From the NCBI RefSeq assembly GCF_008932245.1, contig NZ_CP034909.1, positions 62,001 to 126,000 of the forward strand: DNA of 64,000 nucleotides. Reading direction: 5' to 3'. The position numbers and the translations under genes were made by a program. Positions 1-10,006 of this stretch are shown here, in pieces. The notes under the pieces are model-generated. The model did not search any database. It was not told the DNA's origin and worked only from the letters and a program-made list of their open reading frames with translations. Origin of the DNA: Sinorhizobium alkalisoli (GTDB lineage Bacteria; Pseudomonadota; Alphaproteobacteria; Rhizobiales; Rhizobiaceae). The number at the start of each line of letters is the position of its first letter. Positions within the stretch are counted from its first letter, which is position 1.

Positions 1-2225
1 TTGGTGCGGTCGAGGTCGGCATAGAGCTGCGGCACATTGATCTGGTAGCTCGAATAGAGTCCAGCCAACTCCGGCGCTTGCATCGCCTTGCCCAGGAAAG
101 CCTTCGCGGCATCGTCGAGGGCCCGGTAGCCGAGGCCGTTCCTGTCCTCGATCTGCAGCTTGAAACCGCCCGTCGTGCCGAGGCCTTGGACCGGCGGCGG
201 CGGGAACATGGCAATGAAGGCATCCTGGATCGCCCCGAATTGCTGGTTCAGCTGCATGGCGATCGCACCGCCGGAAAGCTCGGGCGTCGTGCGCTCCTCG
301 AAGGGCTTTAGGGAGACGAAGACGATGCCGGAATTCGAAGAATTCGTGAAGCCGTTGATCGAAAGGCCGGGGAAGGCGATGGCATGCTCGATGCCCGGAT
401 GCTTCATCGCGATGTCGCTCATGCGGCGAATCACGTCCTCCGTACGGTCGAGTGTGGCCGCATCCGGCAGCTGCGCGAACCCGATCAGATACTGCTTGTC
501 CTGCGCCGGCACGAAACCGCCGGGGACGGAGCGGAACAGGACGAGCGTGACACCGAGAAGCACGACATAGACGCCCATGATCAGCGACTTGCGCGTGAGA
601 ATACCGCCGACCCCTCGGCCATAGGCCCCGGAGCTCGCTCCGAAGAAGCGGTTGAAGCCGCGGAAGAACCAGCCGAAGGCCTTGTCCATCGCCCGCGTCA
701 GCAGATCCTTCGGCGCACGATGATCCTTGAGCAGAAGCGCGGCGAGCGCCGGCGAGAGCGTCAGGGAGTTGAAGGCGGAGATCACAGTCGAGATCGCGAT
801 GGTCAGTGCGAACTGGCGGTAGAACTGGCCGGTGAGCCCGGTGATGAAGGCGAGCGGCACGAAGACCGCAACCAGCACTAGGGCGATCGCGATGATCGGA
901 CCGGAGACCTCCTGCATGGCGCGATAGGTGGCCTGGACCGGAGACAAGCCCTGCTCGATGTTGCGCTCGACGTTCTCGACGACGACGATCGCGTCATCCA
1001 CGACGATGCCGATCGCCAGCACCAGTCCGAAGAGGCTCAGCGCGTTGATCGAGAACCCGAAGACATACATAACCGCGAAGGTGCCGACGATCGAGACGGG
1101 AACGGCGACGAGCGGGATGACGGAGGCGCGCCAGGTCTGCAGGAAGACGATCACCACGAGCACCACCAGCGCGATCGCCTCGAGCAGGGTGTGTACCACC
1201 GATTCGATCGACGCCCGGACAAACTGCGTCGTATCGTAGACGATCTCGTAATCGACGCCTTCCGGCATGGTCTGCTTCAGTTCGGCCATGACCTTGTGGA
1301 CGTTCTCGGAAATCTGGATGGCGTTCGAACCCGGGGCCTGGAAAACGCCCATGCCGACGGCGGCGCTGTTGTCGAGGAGCGAGCGCAGCGAGTAGTCGGC
1401 AGCACCCATCTCGATGCGCGCGACGTCGCCAAGACGCGTAATCTCGCCATTGGCGCCGGACTTGACGACGATCTCGGCGAAGTCCTCGGGCGTTTTCAGA
1501 CGCCCTTGCGCATTGACCGAGAGCTGCAGGTCGAGCCCTGGGACGGAGGGCGAGGCGCCGATTACGCCGGCGGCCGCCTGGACGTTCTGCCCGCGGATGG
1601 CATTGGCGATGTCGCTCGCCGCAAGCCCGCGCGCGGCGGCCTTTTCCGGGTCGATCCAGACACGCATCGAATAGTCGCCGCCGCCGAAGATCTGCACCTG
1701 GCCGACGCCCTCGACCCGCGCCAGCCGGTCCTTCACCTTGAGCACGCCGTAGTTGCGCAGATAGTTGATGTCGTATTGCCCGTTCGGCGAAATGAGATGC
1801 ACGACGAGCGTCAGGTCGGGCGAGCTCTTGACGGTAGTGACACCGAGGCGGCGCACCTCCTCCGGCAACCGCGGCTCGGCCTGCGATACGCGGTTCTGCA
1901 CCAGCTGTTGCGCCTGGTCCGGATCGGTGCCGAGTTCGAAGGTGACGGTCAGCGTCATCAGTCCGTCGGCAGTCGCCTGGCTCTGCATGTAGAGCATGCC
2001 CTCGACGCCGTTGATCTGCTCTTCGAGCGGTGTCGCGACAGTCTCGGCGATAACGGCGGGGTTGGCGCCGGGATACTGGGCGCGAACGACGATCTGCGGG
2101 GGCACCACCTCCGGGTATTCGGAGATGGGCAGGCCGGTCATGCCGATCAGGCCCGCGACGAAGATCAGGACGGAGAGAACGCCCGCGAAGACCGGGCGGT
2201 CGACGAAATAGCGTGAGAAGTTCAT
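1..2225 (-). CDS. RND multidrug efflux permease (AcrB/HAE1 type), 3' end outside window
   Basis: Inner-membrane proton-driven drug exporter that works with the adaptor encoded just upstream and an outer-membrane channel. The ATG is at 2225 and the frame stays open to base 1, giving about 741 of the usual 1040-1060 residues, so the C-terminal third is missing. Translation begins MNFSRYFVDRPVFAGV, the typical HAE1 start with TM1. It continues through the first periplasmic pore and docking region. In TM4 the reverse strand near 1000-1020 reads GIVVDDAIVVVEN, containing the two adjacent aspartates that relay protons in this family. It is the third gene of a minus-strand operon, 115 bases after the adaptor. 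Family assignment is secure; the substrate cannot be told. Confidence 0.93.
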   Translation of the reverse strand, partial: MNFSRYFVDRPVFAGVLSVLIFVAGLIGMTGLPISEYPEVVPPQIVVRAQYPGANPAVIAETVATPLEEQINGVEGMLYMQSQATADGLMTLTVTFELGTDPDQAQQLVQNRVSQAEPRLPEEVRRLGVTTVKSSPDLTLVVHLISPNGQYDINYLRNYGVLKVKDRLARVEGVGQVQIFGGGDYSMRVWIDPEKAAARGLAASDIANAIRGQNVQAAAGVIGASPSVPGLDLQLSVNAQGRLKTPEDFAEIVVKSGANGEITRLGDVARIEMGAADYSLRSLLDNSAAVGMGVFQAPGSNAIQISENVHKVMAELKQTMPEGVDYEIVYDTTQFVRASIESVVHTLLEAIALVVLVVIVFLQTWRASVIPLVAVPVSIVGTFAVMYVFGFSINALSLFGLVLAIGIVVDDAIVVVENVERNIEQGLSPVQATYRAMQEVSGPIIAIALVLVAVFVPLAFITGLTGQFYRQFALTIAISTVISAFNSLTLSPALAALLLKDHRAPKDLLTRAMDKAFGWFFRGFNRFFGASSGAYGRGVGGILTRKSLIMGVYVVLLGVTLVLFRSVPGGFVPAQDKQYLIGFAQLPDAATLDRTEDVIRRMSDIAMKHPGIEHAIAFPGLSINGFTNSSNSGIVFVSLKPFEERTTPELSGGAIAMQLNQQFGAIQDAFIAMFPPPPVQGLGTTGGFKLQIEDRNGLGYRALDDAAKAFLGKAMQAPELAGLYSSYQINVPQLYADLDRT

Positions 2226-2268
2226 GTCATCCCCCTTTGGGACAAGTCAGGCACGCGGCGGGGCTTTT

Positions 2269-2290
2269 GCGGACAAGAATGCTTGTCCGC
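2269..2290 (-). other. Hairpin between efflux adaptor and permease genes
   Basis: A perfect 9-base inverted repeat (GCGGACAAG / CTTGTCCGC) with a 4-base loop lies in the 115-base gap between the two pump genes. On the minus strand it is followed by a short A-rich stretch rather than a U tract. It therefore looks more like an intercistronic processing or stability hairpin than a full terminator. Confidence 0.45.
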
Positions 2291-2340
2291 CGGCTCGGCG
2301 CATGCAGATTTGTGTTCGGACGCCCCCTTGGGACGATAGG

Positions 2341-3528
2341 CTATGGCTTCGCGATCGACGCCGTCGTTTGCTCGACCGGCTGCGGCGCGACGATCACGCC
2401 GGGGCGCACGCGCTGCAGCCCGTTGACAACGATGGTCTCGCCGGGAGCCAGGCCGTTCTCGACGATTCTCAGGCCATCGGCGGTCGGGCCGAGTGTCACC
2501 TGCCGGTATTCGACCGTGTTGTCGGGGCCGACGACCAGCACGAATTTCTTGTCCTGGTCCGATCCGATCGCGCGATCGCTGATCACCAGCTTCTCCCCCG
2601 GCTCCGGGTCGCCGATGCGGATGCGGACGAACTGGCCCGGGATCAAACGCCCGTCGGCATTGGCGAGCGCCGCACGGAGACGGATGGTGCCGGTCGCCGC
2701 GTCCACTTCATTGTCGATCAGCTGGATGTGGCCTTCGATCGGCGTGCCCTCGTCGGCGGCGGTGCCGATCTGGACCGGAATGCGCTCGATTGCATCCGTT
2801 CCGGAAAGCTTGGCAAGTGTGGCGGCGGCGACTTCCTCGTTGACGTTGAAGCTCGCATAGATCGGATCGATCGAGACGATTGTCGTCAACACCGGCGAAG
2901 CCGTGCCGGCTGCAACGAGATTGCCGGCCGTCACCTCGAGCGCTCCGACGCGCCCGGTAATCGGTGCCCGCACCTCCGTATACTGCAGGTCGAGCTGCGC
3001 GGAACGGAGCGCCGCCTTGGCCGATCGGACATTCGCCTGCGCCTCGTCATAAGCGCTTAGCCTCTGATCCACGCCGCTTTGCGGGATCGCATTGGTGGCA
3101 ACGAGCTTGCGACCGCGCTCGAGCTCGGTGTTTGCAAGCGCAACCCTTGCTTCTGCGGCCGCGACCTCCGCCTCGGCGCGCTCGACGGCGGCGGCATAGG
3201 GCGCGGGATCGATCGTCAGGAGCAGGTCGCCCTTCTCGACCAGCGCCCCCTCGCGGAAGTTGGCACTCAGGATAGCGCCGCCGACGCGGGGGCGAATCTC
3301 GACTCGCTCAATCGCTTCAAGACGACCCGAGAAGCTCTCCCAGGTCGTGATCCGGCGCGTCTCCGCCTTGGCAACGGAAACAGGGATTGCCTGCGGTGCC
3401 GCCGCGGCCGTGGCGTCCGCCTGGGATCGGGTGGGCAGGCCGAATACAACAGCAGCACCGCCGGTGATGGACAACAGGATACTGAGGCCGGCACCCCAAA
3501 GGGCCCGGCGGGCAATGGTCGACGTCAT
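2341..3528 (-). CDS. RND efflux periplasmic adaptor (membrane fusion protein, AcrA/MexE type)
   Basis: Periplasmic adaptor that couples the inner-membrane RND permease to an outer-membrane channel. The 395 residues match the family length. An N-terminal hydrophobic segment (residues 10-32) serves as signal or anchor. It is followed by a biotinyl-lipoyl-like half around residues 60-95 (IEIRPRVGG, then GDLLLTIDPAPY). A long Ala/Glu-rich coiled-coil hairpin spans about 95-165, and the second lipoyl half contains APITGRVG. The beta-barrel and membrane-proximal domains follow. The gene lies between a hydrolase-like gene (39-base gap) and the permease (115-base gap) on the same strand, so the three probably form one transcript. 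Confidence 0.93.
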   Translation of the reverse strand: MTSTIARRALWGAGLSILLSITGGAAVVFGLPTRSQADATAAAAPQAIPVSVAKAETRRITTWESFSGRLEAIERVEIRPRVGGAILSANFREGALVEKGDLLLTIDPAPYAAAVERAEAEVAAAEARVALANTELERGRKLVATNAIPQSGVDQRLSAYDEAQANVRSAKAALRSAQLDLQYTEVRAPITGRVGALEVTAGNLVAAGTASPVLTTIVSIDPIYASFNVNEEVAAATLAKLSGTDAIERIPVQIGTAADEGTPIEGHIQLIDNEVDAATGTIRLRAALANADGRLIPGQFVRIRIGDPEPGEKLVISDRAIGSDQDKKFVLVVGPDNTVEYRQVTLGPTADGLRIVENGLAPGETIVVNGLQRVRPGVIVAPQPVEQTTASIAKP

Positions 3529-3567
3529 GTTTTCTCCTTGCCGGTTGGGAGCCGGCTTTGGTTTCGA

Positions 3568-4383
3568 TTACTGCCTGGTCGGCTTCGCCCCCGCCGCTTG
3601 AAAGAAGCGGGAGAAAAGGCCGGAAATGATTTCTTGCTGCGAAAGCCAGTGATGCTCGGCCGTGCCATTCGCCGTCAGCCAGGCTGCGCGCCCCGGCAGC
3701 AGGTGGAACTCGACCCGAACATCGGCCTTGCGCAGCCGCTCGGCGTAGGCCTCGGCCTCGTCACGCATCGGACATTCCTCGCTGGTGATGATCAGCGCCG
3801 GAACAAGACCGCCAAGCCGCGTGCAATGGCCGGGTGCCGCATAGGGGTGGGTCAGGCCGCTGTCTTCGCCGAGATATTGCTGCCAGCCGTTAGCGATCGA
3901 CTGCGCCGAGCTCTGCGGACAGAACTTGCGGAACGACGGCGTAGCGAGACATGGATCGAGCAGCGGCGAGAGGAGAATCTGACCCTTGAGATCGGTCAGG
4001 TACTGGTCCCGCGCCATCAGTGCCAGACCGGCCGCTAGATTGCCGCCCGCCTCCTCGCCGGCGACGAACAGCATCGATTTCTTGTGCGCGAATTGCGGGC
4101 AGCGGCCACGCATCGACGCGAGCATCGAATAGGCGACGTCGATCGCCGCAGGGAATGGATTGAGACAGGCGGAGGGATAGTCAGGCGCGACGACGACGGC
4201 GCCGGCGGCGGCCAATGCAGTCGCCACCTTTTCGCCTGCGGCGACCGTCTCTCCGACAAAGCTCCCGCCGTGAAGGTGCAGCACGACCGGCGGCGGCGAC
4301 AGCAGGGACCCGCCGCGATAGACGCGCGCACCGCACGAACCGCGGTGCGTTTGCATCGTCTCTTCGGTAAAATGCGTCTCCAT
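3568..4383 (-). CDS. alpha/beta-hydrolase-fold protein with catalytic residues replaced
   Basis: Resembles the HSL-type carboxylesterase family (alpha/beta-hydrolase 3), 271 residues from the ATG at 4383. I chose this start over an upstream one at 4506 because GGAGG sits at normal distance before it. The oxyanion-hole motif HGGSF is present at residues 38-42. The nucleophile elbow normally written GDSAG reads G109-E-E-A-G113, so the catalytic serine is glutamate. The usual GxxHxF near the end reads GRAAWL, so the histidine is alanine. The acid D208 remains. I infer it is not a serine esterase and may be a binding or regulatory protein. It is first in the efflux operon and divergent from a LysR regulator. 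Confidence 0.8.
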   Translation of the reverse strand: METHFTEETMQTHRGSCGARVYRGGSLLSPPPVVLHLHGGSFVGETVAAGEKVATALAAAGAVVVAPDYPSACLNPFPAAIDVAYSMLASMRGRCPQFAHKKSMLFVAGEEAGGNLAAGLALMARDQYLTDLKGQILLSPLLDPCLATPSFRKFCPQSSAQSIANGWQQYLGEDSGLTHPYAAPGHCTRLGGLVPALIITSEECPMRDEAEAYAERLRKADVRVEFHLLPGRAAWLTANGTAEHHWLSQQEIISGLFSRFFQAAGAKPTRQ

Positions 4384-4431
4384 CTCTTGCCTCCGCGCTG
4401 GGTGAATCCCTAAATGAGGGACAACCCGCGA

Positions 4432-4492
4432 TATTCCAATCATACCATTGTCTTTCGTTTGGAATAGTCCGTAGAATTCGACTACACTATTC
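4432..4492. promoter_or_regulatory. Probable LysR operator region between divergent genes
   Basis: The 136-base gap between the hydrolase-like gene and the LysR gene is AT-rich. It carries inverted half-sites TATTCCAA (4432-4439) and TTGGAATA (4459-4466), then CTATTC (4487-4492), which again mirrors GGAATAG. LysR proteins usually bind such dyads between themselves and a divergent target. Binding by the neighbouring regulator is inferred from position only. Confidence 0.5.
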
Positions 4493-4519
4493 GGTATTTC
4501 GAACAATTCGGTTGTTGAA

Positions 4520-5428
4520 ATGGATCAGCTCACGGCCATGCGCGTGTTTCTACGGGTGGTGGAAACCGGTAATTTCACTCGCGCTTCCGCCTCCCTCAAC
4601 ATGCCTAAAGCAACAGTCACCAATCTGATCCAGGGCCTGGAGGCGCATCTGCGCACCAAGCTTCTGAACCGCACGACCCGGCGGGTGCTGGTGACGCCAG
4701 ACGGCGCTCTCTACTACGAACGCGCCGCCCGCCTCCTCTCCGACCTCGACGAACTGGACGGCAGCCTGTCGACTGCGCAAAGACTGCCCAAGGGGCGGCT
4801 GCGGGTAGAAACGGCGAGCGCCTTTGCCAACCTGATCATCATCCCGGCGCTACCCGAATTTCACAGGAAATATCCGGATATCCAGATCGATCTCGGCGTT
4901 TCCGACCGTACCGTCGATTATCTCGCGGAGAATGTCGACTGCGCCATCCGTGCCGGCACGCTGACGGACCAGTCGCTGATTGCCCGCCGCATCACGGAAA
5001 TGAAGTTCATATCTTGCGCTTCGCCGGATTTTCTCGGCCGGCACGCGATGCCCGGACATCCGACCGATCTCGAGAAGAATTGCTATGTCGTCGGCTATTT
5101 CCTGCCGAAGACGGGGCGGCAGATGCCGTTCCATTTCCGCCGCGGCAATGAAGAGATCGAAGTAAACGGCCGTTATGTCGTGGCCGCCAACGAATCGACG
5201 AGCTATCTCGCCGCCGCCCGCGCAGGCCTTGGCATCATCCAGGCGCCGCTATTCATGGTGCGCGGCGATCTCCGCGCCGGCACTCTCATCCCGGTGCTCC
5301 CCGATTGGGAGATCGACCCGACGCCCATCTATCTCGTCTATCCGCCGAACCGGCACCTGAGCAGCCGCCTGCGTGTCTTCGCCGATTGGGTAGTGAAGGC
5401 AGTGGCGCAGGCGCAGATGGAGGGCTGA
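4520..5428 (+). CDS. LysR-family transcriptional regulator
   Basis: 302 residues, the standard LTTR length. An N-terminal winged HTH spans residues 1-60 ([20 protein letters not shown], then [20 protein letters not shown]). A periplasmic-binding-like effector domain follows from about 90 to 295. The HTH resembles the PA0477/AaeR-like subgroup that often sits beside efflux or aromatic-compound genes. It is transcribed divergently from the hydrolase-RND operon, which is its most likely target. It ends 11 bases before the convergent helicase stop codon. Confidence 0.92.
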   Translation: MDQLTAMRVFLRVVETGNFTRASASLNMPKATVTNLIQGLEAHLRTKLLNRTTRRVLVTPDGALYYERAARLLSDLDELDGSLSTAQRLPKGRLRVETASAFANLIIIPALPEFHRKYPDIQIDLGVSDRTVDYLAENVDCAIRAGTLTDQSLIARRITEMKFISCASPDFLGRHAMPGHPTDLEKNCYVVGYFLPKTGRQMPFHFRRGNEEIEVNGRYVVAANESTSYLAAARAGLGIIQAPLFMVRGDLRAGTLIPVLPDWEIDPTPIYLVYPPNRHLSSRLRVFADWVVKAVAQAQMEG

Positions 5429-5439
5429 ATCAAACCGGC

Positions 5440-7317
5440 CTATCGCTGCTGCGGCTTGTTGGGTTTGGATTTTGGCTTGAAGCCGCCGCGCTCTTTTTGG
5501 GCGCCCGGATAGGATTTCTTCTTGCCAGGCAGTGTCTCTCCGGGCCTCTCTGGGCGGATCTCCTGCCCCGGGTTCTTTTTGCCTTTGTGCCCCGGCTTGA
5601 ACTCTGACGCTTCGCGCTCCACCCGTGGAGGCCGTTTTCTTGTGAACTCCGCCTTGTCCGACGATGGCCGAGAGAAGTCCGGCGTGCCTGTCAGCGGTGT
5701 GACGCGGATGCTCTTTTCCAGTGTGCGACCGGGGCCGATTGCCTCCAGCAAACTTTCCGCGCCGTCCGCCGACAGTTCGACAAAGGTCTCCTGCGGCTGC
5801 AGGCGGATCGCGCCGATCTGGCGCTTGGAAAGCCCGCCCTGGCGGCAAAGCATGGGGATCAGCCAGCGCGGCTCGGCGTTCTGCTTGCGTCCGACCGAAA
5901 GCGCGAACCAGCGGCCGTCGGGGAAATCCGGCCAAACCGGCGCCGCGTCGTCGCGCAGCGAAAAAGGACCGTCCTGCCTGGTTTTCCGGCGATCGTCGGC
6001 GAGGGACACTTCCGAGAGGTCCTCCGGTGCCGACCGTCGGGCGCGGAACTGGCGCAGGAAAGCGGCAGCCAGTCTTTCCGCACCCTGACGCTCGATCAGC
6101 GCCTGCACGATTGCCCGTTCGTCGTCGCGCAATGGCTCGTCGAAGGCGGCATCGGCAAGAAGGCGCTCCTCGTCGCGTCGCGTCACCTCGTCGGCCGAGG
6201 GCGGTTTCGCCCAGGTTGCGGTGATGCGTGCGCTTTCGAGCAGCCGCTCCGCCCGCCGGCGTGCGTTGACCGGTACGATCAGCGCGCTCACGCCCTTTTG
6301 CCCCGCCCGGCCGGTACGACCGCTGCGATGCAGCAGCGTATCCGGGTTGGTCGGCAGGTCGGCATGGATGACGAGTTCGAGCCCCGGCAGGTCGATGCCG
6401 CGCGCGGCGACATCGGTCGCGATGCAGACGCGGGCGCGTCCATCACGCATCGCCTGGAGCGCATGGGTACGCTCGTTCTGGCTGAGTTCCCCCGAAAGGG
6501 CCACCACCGAGAAACCGCGATTGTTGAAGCGGGCCGTCAGATGGTTGACCGCAGCGCGTGTCGAACAGAAGACGATTGCGTTGCGCGCCTCGTAAAAGCG
6601 CAGCACGTTGATGATGGCGTTCTCGCGGTCGCTCGGGACGACGAGAAGGGACCGATACTCGATGTCGCCATGCTGCTTCTCTTCCGAAGCGATGCCGATG
6701 CGCACGGCGTCGCGCTGGTAGTTTTTGGCGAGCGTCGCGATCGCGCGCGGCACGGTCGCGGAGAACATCAGCGTCCGCCGCTCGGCCGGCGCCGCCTCGA
6801 GGATAAACTCCAGATCTTCGCGGAAGCCGAGATCGAGCATCTCGTCGGCCTCGTCCAGAACCACGGCCCGCAGAGCCGAAATGTCGAGAGAGTCGCGGCG
6901 GATGTGGTCGCAGAGCCGGCCGGGCGTCCCGACGACGATATGCGCGCCGCGCTCAAGCGCCCGCCGCTCGCTGCGGATATCCATGCCGCCGACGCAGGAG
7001 GCGATCGTTGCGCCCGCCGGCGCATAGAGCCATTCGAGCTCGCGCTTGACCTGCAGCGCCAATTCGCGCGTCGGTGCGATGACGAGCGCCAGCGGTGCAG
7101 CCGGCCCGCCGAACTGCTTCGCCTCGTCAAGCAGGGTCGGGGCCATCGCCAGGCCGAAGGCAACGGTTTTGCCGGATCCGGTCCGGGCGGAAACCAGGAC
7201 ATCGCTGCCCTCGATCGCCGGGTCGAGCATTGCCTGTTGGACGGGCGTCAGCGTTTCGTAACCGCGTTTTGCCAACGCCTCGGCGATCGCCGGCGCGATC
7301 CCTTCGAATTCTTTCAT
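5440..7317 (-). CDS. DEAD-box ATP-dependent RNA helicase with DbpA-type RNA-binding domain
   Basis: RNA-unwinding ATPase of 625 residues. The Q motif (PVQQAM, near 26), motif I ARTGSGKT (44-51), PTRELA, TPGR, DEAD (near 157), SAT, RGID and the motif VI string HRSGRTGRAGQKG are all visible in order. After the helicase core comes a domain starting near residue 470 (RWFALSVGRK, later KRQIGAIRL) like the DbpA C-terminal RNA-binding fold. A basic Lys/Pro/Gly-rich tail of about 60 residues ends the protein. That architecture points to ribosome assembly or cold-adapted RNA remodelling. It converges with the LysR gene; no terminator is obvious in the 11-base gap. Confidence 0.95.
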   Translation of the reverse strand: MKEFEGIAPAIAEALAKRGYETLTPVQQAMLDPAIEGSDVLVSARTGSGKTVAFGLAMAPTLLDEAKQFGGPAAPLALVIAPTRELALQVKRELEWLYAPAGATIASCVGGMDIRSERRALERGAHIVVGTPGRLCDHIRRDSLDISALRAVVLDEADEMLDLGFREDLEFILEAAPAERRTLMFSATVPRAIATLAKNYQRDAVRIGIASEEKQHGDIEYRSLLVVPSDRENAIINVLRFYEARNAIVFCSTRAAVNHLTARFNNRGFSVVALSGELSQNERTHALQAMRDGRARVCIATDVAARGIDLPGLELVIHADLPTNPDTLLHRSGRTGRAGQKGVSALIVPVNARRRAERLLESARITATWAKPPSADEVTRRDEERLLADAAFDEPLRDDERAIVQALIERQGAERLAAAFLRQFRARRSAPEDLSEVSLADDRRKTRQDGPFSLRDDAAPVWPDFPDGRWFALSVGRKQNAEPRWLIPMLCRQGGLSKRQIGAIRLQPQETFVELSADGAESLLEAIGPGRTLEKSIRVTPLTGTPDFSRPSSDKAEFTRKRPPRVEREASEFKPGHKGKKNPGQEIRPERPGETLPGKKKSYPGAQKERGGFKPKSKPNKPQQR

Positions 7318-7465
7318 GTCTCGTCTTTCGGATTTCGGTCTTCGCGCCGAGAGACGAGCGAGCCCTTGAACAGGTCGTCATCAGGCGTCGATTGCCGCGG
7401 CCAACACGTCGCGGCCAGTTCAATTGGGCCGCTACATACGCGCTGGCAGCACGAATGTACAGGGG

Positions 7466-7851
7466 CTAACGTCGGGGGGCGTTTCGGTCCCCGCCGAACT
7501 CGTTGGCGCCCTGGGAGCCCGGCCAAAGACAGAGGGCGATGAAGACGATCGGGCTCAAGACCGGAATGAAGAGGCAGAGCGCCAGCGGGCCGGGATAGCC
7601 GATATCGTGCAGACGTTTGATCGCCAGCATGACCAGCGAGACGGTCGACAGGAATCCGGAAGCGACCAGCGCCAGCGTCCAGAGCGTCAGAGCCGCGTCC
7701 TGGCCCTCATATTTCAAGACCTGCGCCAGCAGGAAACCGCCCGTGAAGAGCCAGAAAAGCCAGGAGAGCAAGAACGGCAGGCGGCCGATCCGGCCGGAGG
7801 GGCTGAAGAACAGCCAGGTCATACTCGGCTGCCGCCCCTCCTCCGCCATCA

Positions 7852-7852
<1 letters not shown>
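7466..7852 (-). CDS. DUF805 membrane protein
   Basis: A 128-residue inner-membrane protein with about three to four hydrophobic segments. The DUF805 signature KRLHDIGYPG (near residues 77-86) precedes the last membrane span. The C-terminal NEFGGD motif is also typical. Its ATG at 7852 overlaps the dapD stop codon as ATGA, so translation is probably coupled to dapD. No molecular function is known for the family; the coupling to lysine/peptidoglycan precursor synthesis is positional only. Confidence 0.88.
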
Positions 7853-8709
<857 letters not shown>

Positions 8710-9025
8710 CGGAATTCCTTATTGGTCAGCGGTTGTCCAGCAAGCTCTACTGCATAAATCCCGAAATCGGAATCGATTCAAGGACGGAAATGGAATGGCA
8801 ATCCAGTGGGGCGTCGCGAGCGACACACGGCAGAAAGACGTATGTTCCCATCGCCTCGGGCAGAAAGTTGAGGACCTTTTACGCCGCTCCTCCACTCTCT
8901 TCCACTGGGGGACTTGGCAAGCCTCCCCGTTTCCGGCAGAGAGACCCACTTATGGCTGAGGAGATTTATGAGGGCGTGTCCGGACGAGATGTCGGCTATC
9001 CGGAACGCGACGGGAAAGGCGAAAC
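8710..9025. other. 316-base intergenic region, divergent promoters for dapD and the LOG gene
   Basis: No convincing ORF. The stretch 8741-8790 (CTCTACTGCAT followed by an imperfect ATCGGAATCGAT palindrome) resembles one module of the mosaic repeat at 41641-41765, including the shared string CTCTACTGCAT. It may be a degraded copy. Promoters for both divergent genes must lie here, but I see no strong hexamers. Confidence 0.4.
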
Positions 9026-9925
9026 ATGGGACGCATGAAAAAGCGAAGCCTTCGCCGCAGAGGCGGGGTCTGGGATCCGCTGGCGGACAGCCAGCAAAGC
9101 AGGCAACGCGCCTCCACCGTCCCGCTCACGGCGCAATCCGCTTCGCCGACCTATCGTCTCGCCTATGTCGACGACGATTTCCTATGCCGTGAGGAATTGC
9201 GCCCGGTACGTCTGCAGCTCGAACTATTGAAGACGGAGATGATGCTCGCGGAGCGCGGCATCAACTCTACCATCGTCATGTTCGGAGGCGCGCGGATTCC
9301 CGAACCCGGCGGCCCTGCCTGGGCGGCCAAGAACGAAACGCAGCGCAAGAATCTGGAGGCGGCGTCGGTCTATTACACCGAGGCGCGCAAGTTTGCCCGG
9401 CTCTGCTCGGAGCAGTCGGCCAAGCTCGGCCACAAGGAGTATGTCGTGGTGACCGGCGGCGGCCCGGGCGTCATGGAGGCGGGAAACCGCGGCGCGGCCG
9501 ACGCCGGCGCCCCGTCGATCGGCTTCAATATCGTGCTGCCGCACGAGCAGGCGCCGAACAGCTACGTTACGCCCGAACTATCGTTCAATTTCCACTACTT
9601 CGCCATCCGCAAGATGCACTTCCTGCTGCGCGCCAGGGCCGTCGCAGTTTTCCCGGGCGGCTTCGGCACGCTCGACGAACTGTTCGAGACGGTGACGCTG
9701 ATGCAGACGGGGCGCCTGGCGCTCGTGCCGCTCCTGCTCTTCGGCGAAAAATTCTGGCGCTCGATCATCAATTTCCAGGCTCTGGCGGATTTCGGCACGA
9801 TCGCGCCGAACGATATCGATCTCGTCCACTTCGTCGAAACTGCGGAAGAGGCCTGGGACGTCATCGTGCGCTTCTACGAGACGGTTGACCCGAAGTCGAT
9901 GCCCATGGCATCGGGCCGGCGATAG
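9026..9925 (+). CDS. LOG-family (TIGR00730-like) Rossmann-fold protein
   Basis: 299 residues with the 'lysine decarboxylase'-like motif PGGFGTLDELFE (about 210-221) and VVTGGGPGVMEAGNRGA (about 148-164). These bind nucleotide and phosphate in cytokinin riboside 5'-monophosphate phosphoribohydrolases. It is longer than small LOG proteins because of an N-terminal extension of about 80 residues, as in the larger bacterial subgroup. It probably cleaves nucleoside monophosphates to base plus ribose 5-phosphate; substrate not determinable. An alternative ATG lies three codons downstream. Confidence 0.85.
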   Translation: MGRMKKRSLRRRGGVWDPLADSQQSRQRASTVPLTAQSASPTYRLAYVDDDFLCREELRPVRLQLELLKTEMMLAERGINSTIVMFGGARIPEPGGPAWAAKNETQRKNLEAASVYYTEARKFARLCSEQSAKLGHKEYVVVTGGGPGVMEAGNRGAADAGAPSIGFNIVLPHEQAPNSYVTPELSFNFHYFAIRKMHFLLRARAVAVFPGGFGTLDELFETVTLMQTGRLALVPLLLFGEKFWRSIINFQALADFGTIAPNDIDLVHFVETAEEAWDVIVRFYETVDPKSMPMASGRR

Positions 9926-9926
9926 A

Positions 9927-9998
9927 GCATCTTGCAGTCAGGTGGAATCACCTGACGTTGCAAGCCAGGCCAGACGGCTGGAGCGGCAGCTTCTCCGG
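9927..9998. repeat. RIME-like intergenic repeat, short copy
   Basis: Directly after the LOG stop codon. Positions 9933-9958 are identical over 26 bases to 54807-54832, built around the palindrome CAGGTGGAATCACCTG. Both copies are followed by a GAGCGGCAG string. It ends just before the HAD gene on the other strand and could serve as a transcript end for both convergent genes. Confidence 0.7.
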
Positions 9999-10006
9999 CT
10001 TACTCT

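Noticed and set aside
2224..4038. Plus-strand frames across the efflux adaptor
   Set aside because: They are shadows of the adaptor and hydrolase-like genes on the minus strand.
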